Under the pieces are notes generated by a model. That model saw only the letters and a list, made by a program, of their open reading frames with translations. It made no database searches and was not told the origin of the DNA. Of a stretch of 64,000 bases of DNA, positions 34,987 through 43,110 are shown in pieces. The translations under genes were made by a program, and so were the position numbers. The DNA comes from DAOUTY01 sp964453665. GTDB taxonomy: Bacteria; Chloroflexota; Dehalococcoidia; SZUA-161. The DNA is taken from NCBI GenBank assembly GCA_964453665.1, contig CAYVQT010000008.1:1-64000 (forward strand), written 5' to 3'. Numbering within the stretch: the first letter of the stretch is position 1; the number at the start of each line of letters is the position of its first letter.

Positions 34987-36246
34987 ATGCTCAGCCTTCA
35001 ACTGATCCGCCAGAACCCCGACCTTGTTCGGGACTCGCTGGTCAAGCGCGGCGAAGCCGCTGCACTTGATGAAATCACTGTTCTCGATGGAGAGAGGCGG
35101 CGGCTTATCCAGGAGGTGGAGAGTCTTCGGGCCAGGCGAAAGCAGGCCAGCAAGGAGATTGGCCGGATGAAGGACAAGCCCGGGGCCCTGCGTGCCGAGG
35201 TGAGGGATATAGGGGAGCAAATCAAGTCTCTGGACTCCGAGATCAGCCGCAATGAGGAAGAGCTGAACGAACTCCTGCTGCGGCTGCCCAATCTTGTGCA
35301 CCCCACTGTACCCGTCGGTCCGGACGAGAGCGGTAACGTGGTTGTGCGAAGCTGGGGTGAAACCCGCAAGTTCGGCCATGAACCCCTGCCCCACTGGGAT
35401 ATCGGGACGAATCTGGGCATCATAGATTTCGAGCGGGGAGTTAAGATATCGGGAAGCCGTTTCTATGTGCTCAGGGGTCTGGGGGCCAGGCTTCAGAGGG
35501 CGCTCATCGCCTTTATGCTCGACCTCCACATAAGGGAGCACGGCTATACCGAGGTCTACCCCCCGTTTATGGTGAAACAGGAATGCATGTTGGGGTCTGG
35601 GAATTTGCCCAAATTCGCCGACAACCTCTATCACGATGCGGAGGACGACCTGTGGCTGGTGCCCACCGCCGAGGTGCCGGTGACCAACCTGCACCGCGAT
35701 GAAATCATTGAGTCGGGCGCCTTGCCGTTTTACTATGTCGCCTATACAGCATGCTTCCGCCGTGAGGCAATGTCGGCGGGCAAGGATACCAGGGGAATCA
35801 AGAGGGGACATCAGTTCGATAAGGTGGAGCTCTACAAGTTCGTCGAGCCCGATAGCTCGGACGTGGAACTGGAGGGGATGGTGGCTGACGCGGAGGAGGT
35901 CTGCCGGAAGCTGGCCCTCCCCTACAGGGTGCTCCAGCTTTGCAGCGGCGATCTGGGTTTTGCCTCCACCAGGTCTTATGATATTGAAACGTGGGCGCCC
36001 GGCTGCGGCGAGTGGCTGGAGGTTAGCTCCTGCAGCAACTGCAGCGATTTTCAGGCCCGCAGGGCCAATATCCGATACCGGCCTCAGTCCGGGGAGAGAC
36101 CGCAGTTTGTCCACACCCTGAACGGTTCTGGACTTGCTTTGCCCCGCATTCTGATCTCCGTCCTGGAGAACTACCAGCAGCCCGACGGCAGCGTAACTGT
36201 GCCCGAGGTATTGCGCTCCTACGTGGGCGTGGATGTAATCGACTGA
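34987..36246 (+). CDS. serS: serine--tRNA ligase
   Basis: 419 residues. The N-terminal long coiled-coil arm (about 30-100) contacts the tRNA-Ser variable arm and the class II core follows. TAEVPVTN, the motif-2 loop FRREAMSAGKDTRG, SSCSNCSDFQARR and the C-terminal NGSGLALPRI are all intact. Last gene of the operon. A perfect palindrome terminator lies 50 bp downstream. Confidence 0.95.
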   Translation: MLSLQLIRQNPDLVRDSLVKRGEAAALDEITVLDGERRRLIQEVESLRARRKQASKEIGRMKDKPGALRAEVRDIGEQIKSLDSEISRNEEELNELLLRLPNLVHPTVPVGPDESGNVVVRSWGETRKFGHEPLPHWDIGTNLGIIDFERGVKISGSRFYVLRGLGARLQRALIAFMLDLHIREHGYTEVYPPFMVKQECMLGSGNLPKFADNLYHDAEDDLWLVPTAEVPVTNLHRDEIIESGALPFYYVAYTACFRREAMSAGKDTRGIKRGHQFDKVELYKFVEPDSSDVELEGMVADAEEVCRKLALPYRVLQLCSGDLGFASTRSYDIETWAPGCGEWLEVSSCSNCSDFQARRANIRYRPQSGERPQFVHTLNGSGLALPRILISVLENYQQPDGSVTVPEVLRSYVGVDVID

Positions 36247-36295
36247 GCACTATGTTCTAACAGCTTTCACCTTCAAGACTCCTTTCGTAATCGGT

Positions 36296-36319
36296 AGGGG
36301 CACGGCATGCCGTGCCCCT
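36296..36319 (+). terminator. 24-bp perfect palindrome, terminator of the serS operon
   Basis: A perfect inverted repeat starting AGGGGCACGGC and followed by TTGTATCTTT. Its outer bases match the 28-bp palindromes near 2.9-3.1 kb, so it may also be a member of that repeat family. Confidence 0.65.
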
Positions 36320-36512
36320 TGTATCTTTAACAAGTGCTAACATATATGGTAAGTAATAGTCGTGAGGGCGCGATAGGCCGATCGCCCCTGGGTGATAAGA
36401 CACCGTGAAGTAGCGCTGGTCGTCGCGCCCCCATCTTCAAAGAGCCCGAACAGTTGTCTGGGTCGGATGAGCCCGTATCATGCAAGGAAGGGCCTTGAAG
36501 GAGGAGAAACCG

Positions 36513-36653
36513 ATGGGAAAAGATAAGGTATATGTGGGGATTGATGTAGCCAAAGCCTTTATAGACATGGCTGTACATCAATCCAAGCAGCGATGGAGCT
36601 TCACCAATGATGACGAGGGAGTTAGAGGGAGGGGGGATCAGTCGCGGGAATGA
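36513..36653 (+). pseudogene. IS110-family transposase, 5' fragment
   Basis: 46 codons from an ATG with a strong AAGGAGGAG site. VYVGIDVAKAFIDMAVH is the start of the DEDD catalytic domain of IS110-type transposases, with the first Asp in GIDVAK. After FTNDDEGV the match stops and the frame runs into repeat-like DNA and a TGA, so more than 85% of the gene is missing. The 190 bp upstream (36320-36512) have several short inverted repeats. In IS110 elements the left end encodes the bridge RNA, so this may be its remnant. Confidence 0.75.
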
Positions 36654-36655
36654 CA

Positions 36656-36717
36656 ATATCATATCACTCCTGCGAAGCTTGTGCCTGCGAAAGCAGGTAG
36701 CAGGAGTGGTATGATAT
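36656..36717. terminator. 18-bp inverted repeat between convergent transcripts
   Basis: Arms 36656-36673 and 36700-36717 pair with one G-U/mismatch, and an inner GCCTGC/GCAGG hairpin sits in the loop. It lies between the IS110 fragment and the end of the minus-strand oxidoreductase gene. A bidirectional terminator or a dispersed repeat are both possible. Confidence 0.5.
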
Positions 36718-36742
36718 CTATTCTCGCGTTATCGGCGATTCG

Positions 36743-39661
36743 CTATGCTTTCTGGATACTGCACAGGAAGGCTCTGAACTCGGGAATACCGGTATTGGGA
36801 TCACCTATGCGTGCGGTAAGCAGATTTGTGCTGTCTCCCGTAGAAAGACCCATGTATCCCCAGTTCCAGGGCAGACTGACGTTGTGGACTGTGGTGCCAT
36901 TTACACTCAGCGGCTTGATGCGGCCGGTGACAACGGCTTTCGCCCTTACACTGCTACCCCGCGCCGAGTCTATAATAACTGCGTCACCGTCGCTCACACC
37001 TATTTCATCTGCCAGTTCGTGACTCATTTCGACAGACATCTCCGGCGCTATCTCTATAAGCCAGGGCAGGCGTCTGGTAAACGCTCCGGTATGCAGGTGG
37101 TCCACAGAGCGGTGGGTGGTAGCCACGATGGGATAGTCGGCAGCGGTACCTTTGGGAGCGGTCTCCCATATCTTGATTGCCGGGTTGTTCTGTTGAGGTG
37201 ACATCGGATTCGATACGGGGCTCTCCCAGGGCTCGTAGAATTCAGGGAAGGGGCCGTCAGGTCTGCCGGGGCCAAAGAGATACCCCCGCCCTTCGGGCTT
37301 CATGACAAAGGGGTATTTATCGCTGGATGCTACGGGCGGCCAGCCGCCATCGGCAACATCCCCCGACCAGCTGCTGCCGTCCCACGAGATGACGGGGTGC
37401 TCAGTGTCCCAGGGATTGCCGTCCACGTCGACAGAGGCGCGATTATACATGATGCGCCTGTTTAGCGGCCAGGCCCATCCCCAGTTGGGGAAAAGCCCGA
37501 TTCCCGAGGGGTCAGTGGTGTCCCTCTTCTTGGCCTTGTTGCCATCTGCCGTGTAAATTCCGCACCACAGCCAGTTGCCGCAACTGGTAGTCCCATCGCT
37601 CTTGAGGGAGCCGGGGCTGGTAAGCAGTGCGCCTGTGGTCAAATCATAACCGTTCATTTCCGCCAGTACCTGTATCACATCGGGAGGGTCACCGTAATCC
37701 CACGTCAGTTCGGTTATGGCTGCGGCGTTGTTGTCGCTCTGACCTGCATAAAGCTCCTTGATCTTTGTCATCAGCTCGTTTATTATCCACAAATCGCTTT
37801 TGGCATCACCCGGAGGATCGGCCCCTTTGTAGCGCCACTGGTTCCAGCGTCCGCTGTTGCAGATGCTGCCCTCTTTCTCCAGTGAGGATGCCGCCGGCAG
37901 CAGAAAGACCTCTGTATCGCAGTCAGCCAACTGCCATACCGCAGCGGTCTCAGTCTCCCAGAGGTCGATCACCACCATCCATTTCAGCTTCCTCATAGCC
38001 TGGCGCGCTGCTCCAGAGTCAGGCCCGCTTACCGCGGGATTGATTCCCCAGCAGATAAGCCCCTCTATTGTGCCGTCGTCTATTGCCGCAAACAGGGGTT
38101 GCCATGAATAATCGCCATCTCTCTTGGGCAGATAGTTAAAGCTGGTATCGACGTCTGTGTCGCCGTACCATGCCTTGAGGATACTGGCGAACCGGCTCTG
38201 GTCTCCACCATAGGCAGAAAGGCTTTGCTCGCTGCTGCTGGCCGGACGAACACTTGACGCTCCGGGCCCCCAGGCATTGCTCAGCCCCTGCAGTGTGCAG
38301 CCGAGACCGTTTACTGCGCCGGTGATGCCATTCAGCCCGCCGCCGGCCACTCCCATGTTACCCAGTAAGAGCTGCAATATACCGAATGCCCGTACAGTCT
38401 GGGTTCCTATACTACGCTGACAAGCGTTGGAGGAGAACACGAAGGCTCCTGCCTTCCCTGTTTCCCCTGTGCCGGCATAGGTTTGGCAGATTATCTGGAA
38501 TCTTGCCTTGTCGGTGCCGGTAATTTCGACCACCTTGTCGTCGGTGTAGCGGGCGAAGTGCTTTTTCAGAAGCTGGAAAACGCAGTTTGAATCGGTGAGC
38601 GTGGGGTCCTTCTTTATGTTATCAGTCTCGGAAGTATCGGACTGCCAGGCCCATGTTGCCTTGTCGTATGAGCTGCCATTCCATCCTGAGAACAGCCCGT
38701 CCAGGGTATCCGCCGGTCCCCGGAAGTCAGGGTTAACGAGAAATGAAGCGTTAGTATACTCTCTTACGTAGTCCATGTTGTAGTTGCCCGGATTAGCTTC
38801 CATGTCGTCGAGGACGTACCTTATCATGCCGCCAACAAAGGCTAGGTCGGTACCGGGTCTAACCCTGGCATAGTAATCGGCCTTGGCCGAAGTTCGGGTG
38901 AAGCGGGGGTCGACGTGGATGACAGTAGCGCCCTTCTCCTTGGCCCGGGTGACCCACTTGAAGGCTACAGGGAAGGACTCGGCCATATTACCGCCGATGA
39001 TCACGATGCAGTCGCTGTTTCCCATGTCTATCCAGTGATTCGACATCGGGCCTCTACCTACCGTTTCATTATCGGCAGCTACTGCCGCTGAGACACATAT
39101 CCTGGCTTCGTTCGAGATGTAGACCAGACCCAGGGCACGCAACATCTTGACCATTAAATAGGCCTCTTCACTGTTGGGGAATACACTCCCCAGTGAGGCT
39201 ATGGCCATTGTGCGGTTAAGGGTTTTATTATCATCATCTTTCTCAATGAAAGAGCTGTCCCTGGTCTCCTTGATCTTGGTGGCAATAGCCGTTGCGGCAT
39301 CGTCCCAGTTCATGGAAGTCCAGCCCGCAGCCCCCGGGGCACGGTACTTGACCTCCTTCAGGCGCTCCTCGTTATTGGCCACCTGGTACAGAGAAGCCCC
39401 TTTGGGGCATAGAGACCCCTCGTTAATAGGTGAGTCAGGGTCGCCCTCAATGCCCACGAGCTTTCCGTCCTCAATGGCCATGATAGCGCTGCAGCTTACG
39501 CCACAGTAGGGACAGATTGTGGTCGTCTCACCGATCTTCTTCGTTAGGGTAATGCCCCTGGGGGCGGCTTTAGCTATATCTTGCCCCCAGATTTTGAAAA
39601 TGGCGAGACCGCCGGCAGTAGCCCCGGATACTTTTAAGAACTCCCTCCGGCTCAGTTCCAT
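36743..39661 (-). CDS. Tat-exported formate-dehydrogenase-like molybdopterin oxidoreductase
   Basis: 972 residues, the length of FdnG-type subunits. The twin-arginine signal SRREFLK (4-10) predicts folded export. The [4Fe-4S] ligands are C50, C53, C57 and C85. In the active-site segment, where FdnG reads ARVUHG, this protein reads ARICVS: C189 replaces selenocysteine, but V190 replaces the catalytic histidine. GRGPMSNHW follows as in FdnG. Dehalococcoides has a related exported protein (OmeA) that also lacks the standard residue. Formate oxidation is thus doubtful. No iron-sulfur or membrane subunit is adjacent. Divergent from csoR and driven by a promoter with a CsoR box. Confidence 0.88.
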   Translation of the reverse strand: MELSRREFLKVSGATAGGLAIFKIWGQDIAKAAPRGITLTKKIGETTTICPYCGVSCSAIMAIEDGKLVGIEGDPDSPINEGSLCPKGASLYQVANNEERLKEVKYRAPGAAGWTSMNWDDAATAIATKIKETRDSSFIEKDDDNKTLNRTMAIASLGSVFPNSEEAYLMVKMLRALGLVYISNEARICVSAAVAADNETVGRGPMSNHWIDMGNSDCIVIIGGNMAESFPVAFKWVTRAKEKGATVIHVDPRFTRTSAKADYYARVRPGTDLAFVGGMIRYVLDDMEANPGNYNMDYVREYTNASFLVNPDFRGPADTLDGLFSGWNGSSYDKATWAWQSDTSETDNIKKDPTLTDSNCVFQLLKKHFARYTDDKVVEITGTDKARFQIICQTYAGTGETGKAGAFVFSSNACQRSIGTQTVRAFGILQLLLGNMGVAGGGLNGITGAVNGLGCTLQGLSNAWGPGASSVRPASSSEQSLSAYGGDQSRFASILKAWYGDTDVDTSFNYLPKRDGDYSWQPLFAAIDDGTIEGLICWGINPAVSGPDSGAARQAMRKLKWMVVIDLWETETAAVWQLADCDTEVFLLPAASSLEKEGSICNSGRWNQWRYKGADPPGDAKSDLWIINELMTKIKELYAGQSDNNAAAITELTWDYGDPPDVIQVLAEMNGYDLTTGALLTSPGSLKSDGTTSCGNWLWCGIYTADGNKAKKRDTTDPSGIGLFPNWGWAWPLNRRIMYNRASVDVDGNPWDTEHPVISWDGSSWSGDVADGGWPPVASSDKYPFVMKPEGRGYLFGPGRPDGPFPEFYEPWESPVSNPMSPQQNNPAIKIWETAPKGTAADYPIVATTHRSVDHLHTGAFTRRLPWLIEIAPEMSVEMSHELADEIGVSDGDAVIIDSARGSSVRAKAVVTGRIKPLSVNGTTVHNVSLPWNWGYMGLSTGDSTNLLTARIGDPNTGIPEFRAFLCSIQKA

Positions 39662-39759
39662 AGTTCGGCACCTCCTTTGAGTCTTAAGCCTGACATATAA
39701 GGGGATATGTGATAATATTTGCGATAGGGTTTGAATTTAATTTCAGTGAACCGTCTGGA

Positions 39760-39789
39760 ATTATACCCTAAGGGGGTAAGGCATATCAA
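39760..39789 (-). promoter_or_regulatory. CsoR-box promoter of the Tat oxidoreductase gene
   Basis: Minus strand: TTGATA (39789-39784), 18-bp spacer, TATAAT (39765-39760). The spacer holds the pseudo-palindrome TACCCTAAGGGGGTA on the plus strand (39764-39778), a CsoR-type operator. Binding would block polymerase. It lies about 100 bp upstream of the oxidoreductase ATG and 40 bp upstream of the csoR ATG, so it may control both. Confidence 0.75.
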
Positions 39790-39818
39790 CCCCCTGAGTG
39801 AAAATTATCGGGGGAGAA

Positions 39819-40109
39819 ATGGCAGAAGAGTCGATATCAAAAGAGGTACTGCTGAAGCGCTTGAAGAGGATCGAAGGTCAGGTGCGCGGCATTCAAAGAA
39901 TGATTGAGGGCGGCCGTGACTGTGAGAGCGTGATAACACAGCTCACTGCCGTGCGCTCAGCCATTGAAAGTGTGGGGGCACTGGTGCTGAACAATTACAT
40001 GGACTTCTGCTTCCGGGAGACAGACCAGACGCAGTCTGCTGGCATTTGCGCTCTGGCGCGGGCTATTTCTATCTGGGGAAGGGTGCATGTCGGCGATAGC
40101 GGGCGTTAG
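39819..40109 (+). CDS. CsoR/RcnR/CstR-family (DUF156) regulator
   Basis: 96 residues from the ATG at 39819, after CGGGGGAG; a start seven codons earlier has no site. The all-helical family core is clear: LLKRLKRIEGQVRGIQRMIEG, C35 in GRDCESVI, and C64 in NNYMDFCF. Copper sensors of this family have C-H-C; here the position of the histidine, four residues before the second Cys, is Tyr60. Two cysteines without the His recall persulfide-sensing CstR, but the ligand is not proven. Divergent from the exported oxidoreductase, and two matching operators lie in its surroundings. Confidence 0.88.
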   Translation: MAEESISKEVLLKRLKRIEGQVRGIQRMIEGGRDCESVITQLTAVRSAIESVGALVLNNYMDFCFRETDQTQSAGICALARAISIWGRVHVGDSGR

Positions 40110-40197
40110 GCTGCATGTATCCGCTTGCCCGCAGTGAAGGCGGTGCCGGTGTGTCCCCTGTGTTGAGAAGCAGGCCGTACCGGTAAATTGAACAGGT

Positions 40198-40282
40198 ATA
40201 AAACAACACGATGCCCGAATTGGGTGGCGGGCATCGTATTTTGAGGAATAATGGAGTTTCTGCGCCGTCCTTCGCAAAAACT
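40198..40282 (-). ncRNA. candidate short RNA from a CsoR-box promoter
   Basis: The promoter at 40289-40318 points leftward into a gap with no gene. The transcript would start near 40282 and fold first into GAGTTTTTGCG/CGCAGAAACTC (40281-40251, one mismatch). It would end at the CGATGCCCG/CGGGCATCG hairpin followed by TGTTGTTTT, about 85 nt in all. It has no ribosome site, and an ATG inside the terminator stem opens only an unlikely 42-codon frame. If termination leaks, it would be antisense to csoR. Confidence 0.4.
40209..40236. terminator. bidirectional terminator after csoR
   Basis: CGATGCCCG (40209-40217) pairs perfectly with CGGGCATCG (40228-40236). TATTTT follows on the plus strand for csoR, and TGTTGTTTT follows on the minus strand for the candidate short RNA. 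Confidence 0.7.
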
Positions 40283-40288
40283 CGTATT

Positions 40289-40318
40289 ATTATACCCTAT
40301 GGGGGTATGGTATGTCAA
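40289..40318 (-). promoter_or_regulatory. orphan consensus promoter with CsoR box
   Basis: Minus strand: TTGACA (40318-40313), 18-bp spacer, TATAAT (40294-40289), both hexamers perfect. The plus-strand sequence TACCCTATGGGGGTA (40293-40307) in the spacer differs by one base from the operator at 39764-39778. No coding gene lies within reach in its direction. Confidence 0.75.
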
Positions 40319-40388
40319 TACTAAAAAATCAAATTTATTCTGAGGTTGAGTCCGGTGCCTGCCGGTATTCGAGGATGTTGATTTCAGT

Positions 40389-41828
40389 CTAGCCTTTACC
40401 CTTTTGGCTCACTGCGAGGAGGGAGGTCAGGGCAGCGATGCCTGCGATTACCGCTCCCGAAATATAGGCCCAGCGCAGGCCGGTTAAGAACTCCTGTATT
40501 TCAGCGCTGCCGAAGAATCCCGGGTGCAGGGACGCCGCGATTGGGGCAACATTATACAGTACAGCTCCGGAGATGGCTATTCCCATCACCATGCCCACAT
40601 TACGCACAGCCGCCAGTACCCCCGAGGCAATCCCCAGGTGCCAGGGAGGAACGCTGCCCATCACGGCGCTGTTGTTCGGGCTCTGGAACATGCCCATTCC
40701 CGCGCCGGCAATACATATACGCCAGATAACGTCGGAGGCGTCTGAAGACTCATTCAAACCACTCAGGAGGTATAAGCCCAGGGCCGTGATAATCATGCCG
40801 CAAATGGCCAGTCCCCTTGTGCCGATACGATCGGAAAGTGCGCCGCTGAGAGGCGCTATGAACAGCGTGGCTATGGGGGAAACGGCCATTACCAGCCCCA
40901 CTTTTAATATGCTGTATTGCAGTACGTAGTTCAGATAAAACGGCGTCAGGAATACCAGAGCATAAAGCGCCATGAAACTGAGAAGGGCGCTCAGACTGGC
41001 GAAACTGAATCGGCGGTTGGTGAACATTTCCAGGTTGAGCATGGGCTGTGCGTGCCTTCGCTCTATCCGGATAAAGGCTGCCGCGGACATCAGCGCAACT
41101 ATCAGCAGGACGATGCATGTGGGCGATAGCCATCCCCAGGCTTCCCCTCTATTGGCGTAGAGAAGGATGGTGGTCAGAAAGACAAAGGCGGTCGCAGCCC
41201 CGGAAAAATCAAGGCGCTGTCCGGGATTTGTGTCGCCGCGGGGTATGATGCGGTAACCCCAGAGCAGAGCGGCGATTCCGATGGGGACATTGATGAAGAA
41301 GACATAGCGCCAGCTAAGGTATTCAGCGATCAGGCCGCCGAGGGTGGGCCCCAGACCCAGGCCTACGGAGATACTGATAGCATAGATTCCCATCGCCTTG
41401 CCCCGTTCGTATGGAGGGAAGGCCGCTGTCACGATGGCATAACCCACAGCCATCATCATACCCGCCGCGAGTCCCTGCACGGCTCGAAACGCAATGAGCA
41501 TCCATATGCTCTGAGAAAGGCCGCATATGATCGAAGCTATTGTGAAGGCGGCCAGTCCGCAGAGGTAGATCCTTTTATAGCCGAGCATATCCCCCAGCCG
41601 GCCATACAGCAGTATGAGGCAGCTGATGGTCAGCAGGTAGACTGTCGGCACCCATTGAGCTATCGAGATATCGGTTTCGAAGAACCTCGTTATATCGGGG
41701 AGGACGGTGTTGACTATACTTCCGTCCAGAGGACCCATGAAGCTGCCCAGCATTACCGCTGTTAGAATCAGCCACTTTTTTTCATGCCCTTTGATCGTTG
41801 CTGAGGGGCCGGGGTCGGTCAAATGCAC
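40389..41828 (-). CDS. MFS transporter, DHA2 (14-helix drug/H+ antiporter) family
   Basis: 479 residues with about 14 hydrophobic helices. Motif A is GRLGDMLGYKR near 77-87 and motif C is GLGLGPTLGG near 155-164. LDGSIVNTVLPDI in helix 1 is the DHA2 signature seen in EmrB/QacA. Expected role: proton-driven export of hydrophobic or cationic compounds across the inner membrane. It ends toward csoR but starts 1.7 kb from the CsoR box of the oxidoreductase. No CsoR box is seen at its own start, so metal efflux is not implied. Confidence 0.9.
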   Translation of the reverse strand: MHLTDPGPSATIKGHEKKWLILTAVMLGSFMGPLDGSIVNTVLPDITRFFETDISIAQWVPTVYLLTISCLILLYGRLGDMLGYKRIYLCGLAAFTIASIICGLSQSIWMLIAFRAVQGLAAGMMMAVGYAIVTAAFPPYERGKAMGIYAISISVGLGLGPTLGGLIAEYLSWRYVFFINVPIGIAALLWGYRIIPRGDTNPGQRLDFSGAATAFVFLTTILLYANRGEAWGWLSPTCIVLLIVALMSAAAFIRIERRHAQPMLNLEMFTNRRFSFASLSALLSFMALYALVFLTPFYLNYVLQYSILKVGLVMAVSPIATLFIAPLSGALSDRIGTRGLAICGMIITALGLYLLSGLNESSDASDVIWRICIAGAGMGMFQSPNNSAVMGSVPPWHLGIASGVLAAVRNVGMVMGIAISGAVLYNVAPIAASLHPGFFGSAEIQEFLTGLRWAYISGAVIAGIAALTSLLAVSQKGKG

Positions 41829-42033
41829 CTCCGGTCACGTTTAATTTATCTGAGCTGGCGGCTTCAACTGATTCGGCGGAAGTATCTGCTCCGCGTGAAA
41901 TGCGCTGCAAGGTTCAGCCTGATAAGGCTTCGAACATTGTAGCTTGACGCGAAGGTACGGTCAAATATCCCGGTTGAAAGTGGATTCCCGCCGACAGGGG
42001 CGGGCTGAGGATACAGTTGATGTCGTTACGTAC

Positions 42034-42801
42034 TCAAAGCTCTGGTCTTCGCTTCAGGGTTTCGTCCATATTTAGAGGGGTGACAGCGGGCTTTTCCGCT
42101 TCGTACACCGTTACCACTCTCTCGAAGCCGCTGAACTCATCGCGTATGGCAGCGAGTACCTCGGGGGATAAGGGCTTTACAGCGCAGGGTCGCAGCGGGG
42201 TATCGATCTGCGCCTCGTCAGGCGATAGTTCCCTGGCTATTCGTGCCATCTCCGGAGCGCAGTCCCTGTTTGCCTCAACGAACATCATTTGAAGCGCCAG
42301 CTTGCCGTTATACTCTGCCCTGAAGCGCCTGATGCCCTGTATTATTTCGTCCAGAGTATACCTGCAGAAAGGCCTGTTAATTGCCTGGAATCGAGCCTCG
42401 TCTGGCGCATCAACCTTGGCTACAACCACATCGGCGAGGGCGAGGTCCCGGCGAACATCCTCTCTGGGTATAAATGAGGAGTTGGTGAGCACCGCCACCG
42501 GCAGCTTCAGGGTTGATTTGACCGTATCTATCGCCTTGCCCAGATTGCTGGCCAGGGTCGGCTCGCCTATGCCGGAGAAAGTAGCGTAATCGGCAGGCAC
42601 ATCCTTCACCTTTTCCAGCTCCTTCGCCAGCTCGACCAGTGTTACGAATTCCCTTCGCTTGACCAGAGGACGGACGGTCTTCCCCAACTGGCAGTAGATA
42701 CAATCGAAGGAGCAGGTATTGCCTTCAGTGGATAGCATATCAATGCCCAGCGAGCGACCCAGCCGCCAGGATGGGACAGGGCCATAGATTACAGAACTCA
42801 T
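42034..42801 (-). CDS. radical SAM protein (COG0731-like)
   Basis: 255 residues. The radical SAM [4Fe-4S] motif is C30-x3-C34-x2-C37 (CSFDCIYC), and the SAM-binding region FSGIGEPTLA lies near 95-104. The start (YGPVPSWRLGRSLGID) is typical of the COG0731 subgroup related to wyosine-synthesis enzymes; the substrate is unknown. Last gene of the long minus-strand run. It follows the small hypothetical gene by 6 bp, so it is cotranscribed with it. Confidence 0.85.
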   Translation of the reverse strand: MSSVIYGPVPSWRLGRSLGIDMLSTEGNTCSFDCIYCQLGKTVRPLVKRREFVTLVELAKELEKVKDVPADYATFSGIGEPTLASNLGKAIDTVKSTLKLPVAVLTNSSFIPREDVRRDLALADVVVAKVDAPDEARFQAINRPFCRYTLDEIIQGIRRFRAEYNGKLALQMMFVEANRDCAPEMARIARELSPDEAQIDTPLRPCAVKPLSPEVLAAIRDEFSGFERVVTVYEAEKPAVTPLNMDETLKRRPEL

Positions 42802-42807
42802 CGTGAT

Positions 42808-43083
42808 CTACCGGTCCACCTTCATTTCGTATCCGGGTTTTCCTTCTTCCAGGTACAATACAAACCTGACAGTTTTCCCTTCTATCAGGTGCTTTTCACT
42901 TACCCTGCGCAGTTCCTTGAAATCCATCGATTCCAGGAACATTCTGAGGAGTTCTATCTTCTCTTCCAGCTCCTTGTCCTCCTCACCCCTCTGCATGTAA
43001 TCACTGGTAGCCTTTGAGAATTCCTGCTTGGCCGTGGTTTCTATACAGTGAGCAGTAGTTGGAGTTAGTTCGATACGTACCAT
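42808..43083 (-). CDS. small hypothetical protein, charged helical
   Basis: 91 residues, rich in Glu and Lys. A helical middle section (KELEEKIELLRMFLESMDFKELRRVSEKHL) is followed by a beta-hairpin-like end (TVRFVLYLEEGKPGYEMKVDR). No family recognised. Tight spacing to the radical SAM gene (6 bp) and to the methyltransferase upstream (27 bp) suggests shared transcription and perhaps a role as partner of one of them. Confidence 0.7.
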   Translation of the reverse strand: MVRIELTPTTAHCIETTAKQEFSKATSDYMQRGEEDKELEEKIELLRMFLESMDFKELRRVSEKHLIEGKTVRFVLYLEEGKPGYEMKVDR

Positions 43084-43110
43084 CAGGCCTCCATGGTCGG
43101 AGCCCCTCGC

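Noticed and set aside
34633..36114. 493-codon minus-strand open frame opposite serS and lysS
   Set aside because: Long only because of G+C-rich codon bias; the plus strand encodes two clear tRNA synthetases.
36743..39661. Possible selenocysteine (TGA) codon in the FDH-like gene
   Set aside because: The aligned position is TGT (Cys) and the frame is open throughout; no TGA recoding is needed.
40389..41828. Metal efflux role for the MFS transporter because it lies next to csoR
   Set aside because: It is transcribed toward csoR, has no CsoR box at its start and carries drug-antiporter motifs.
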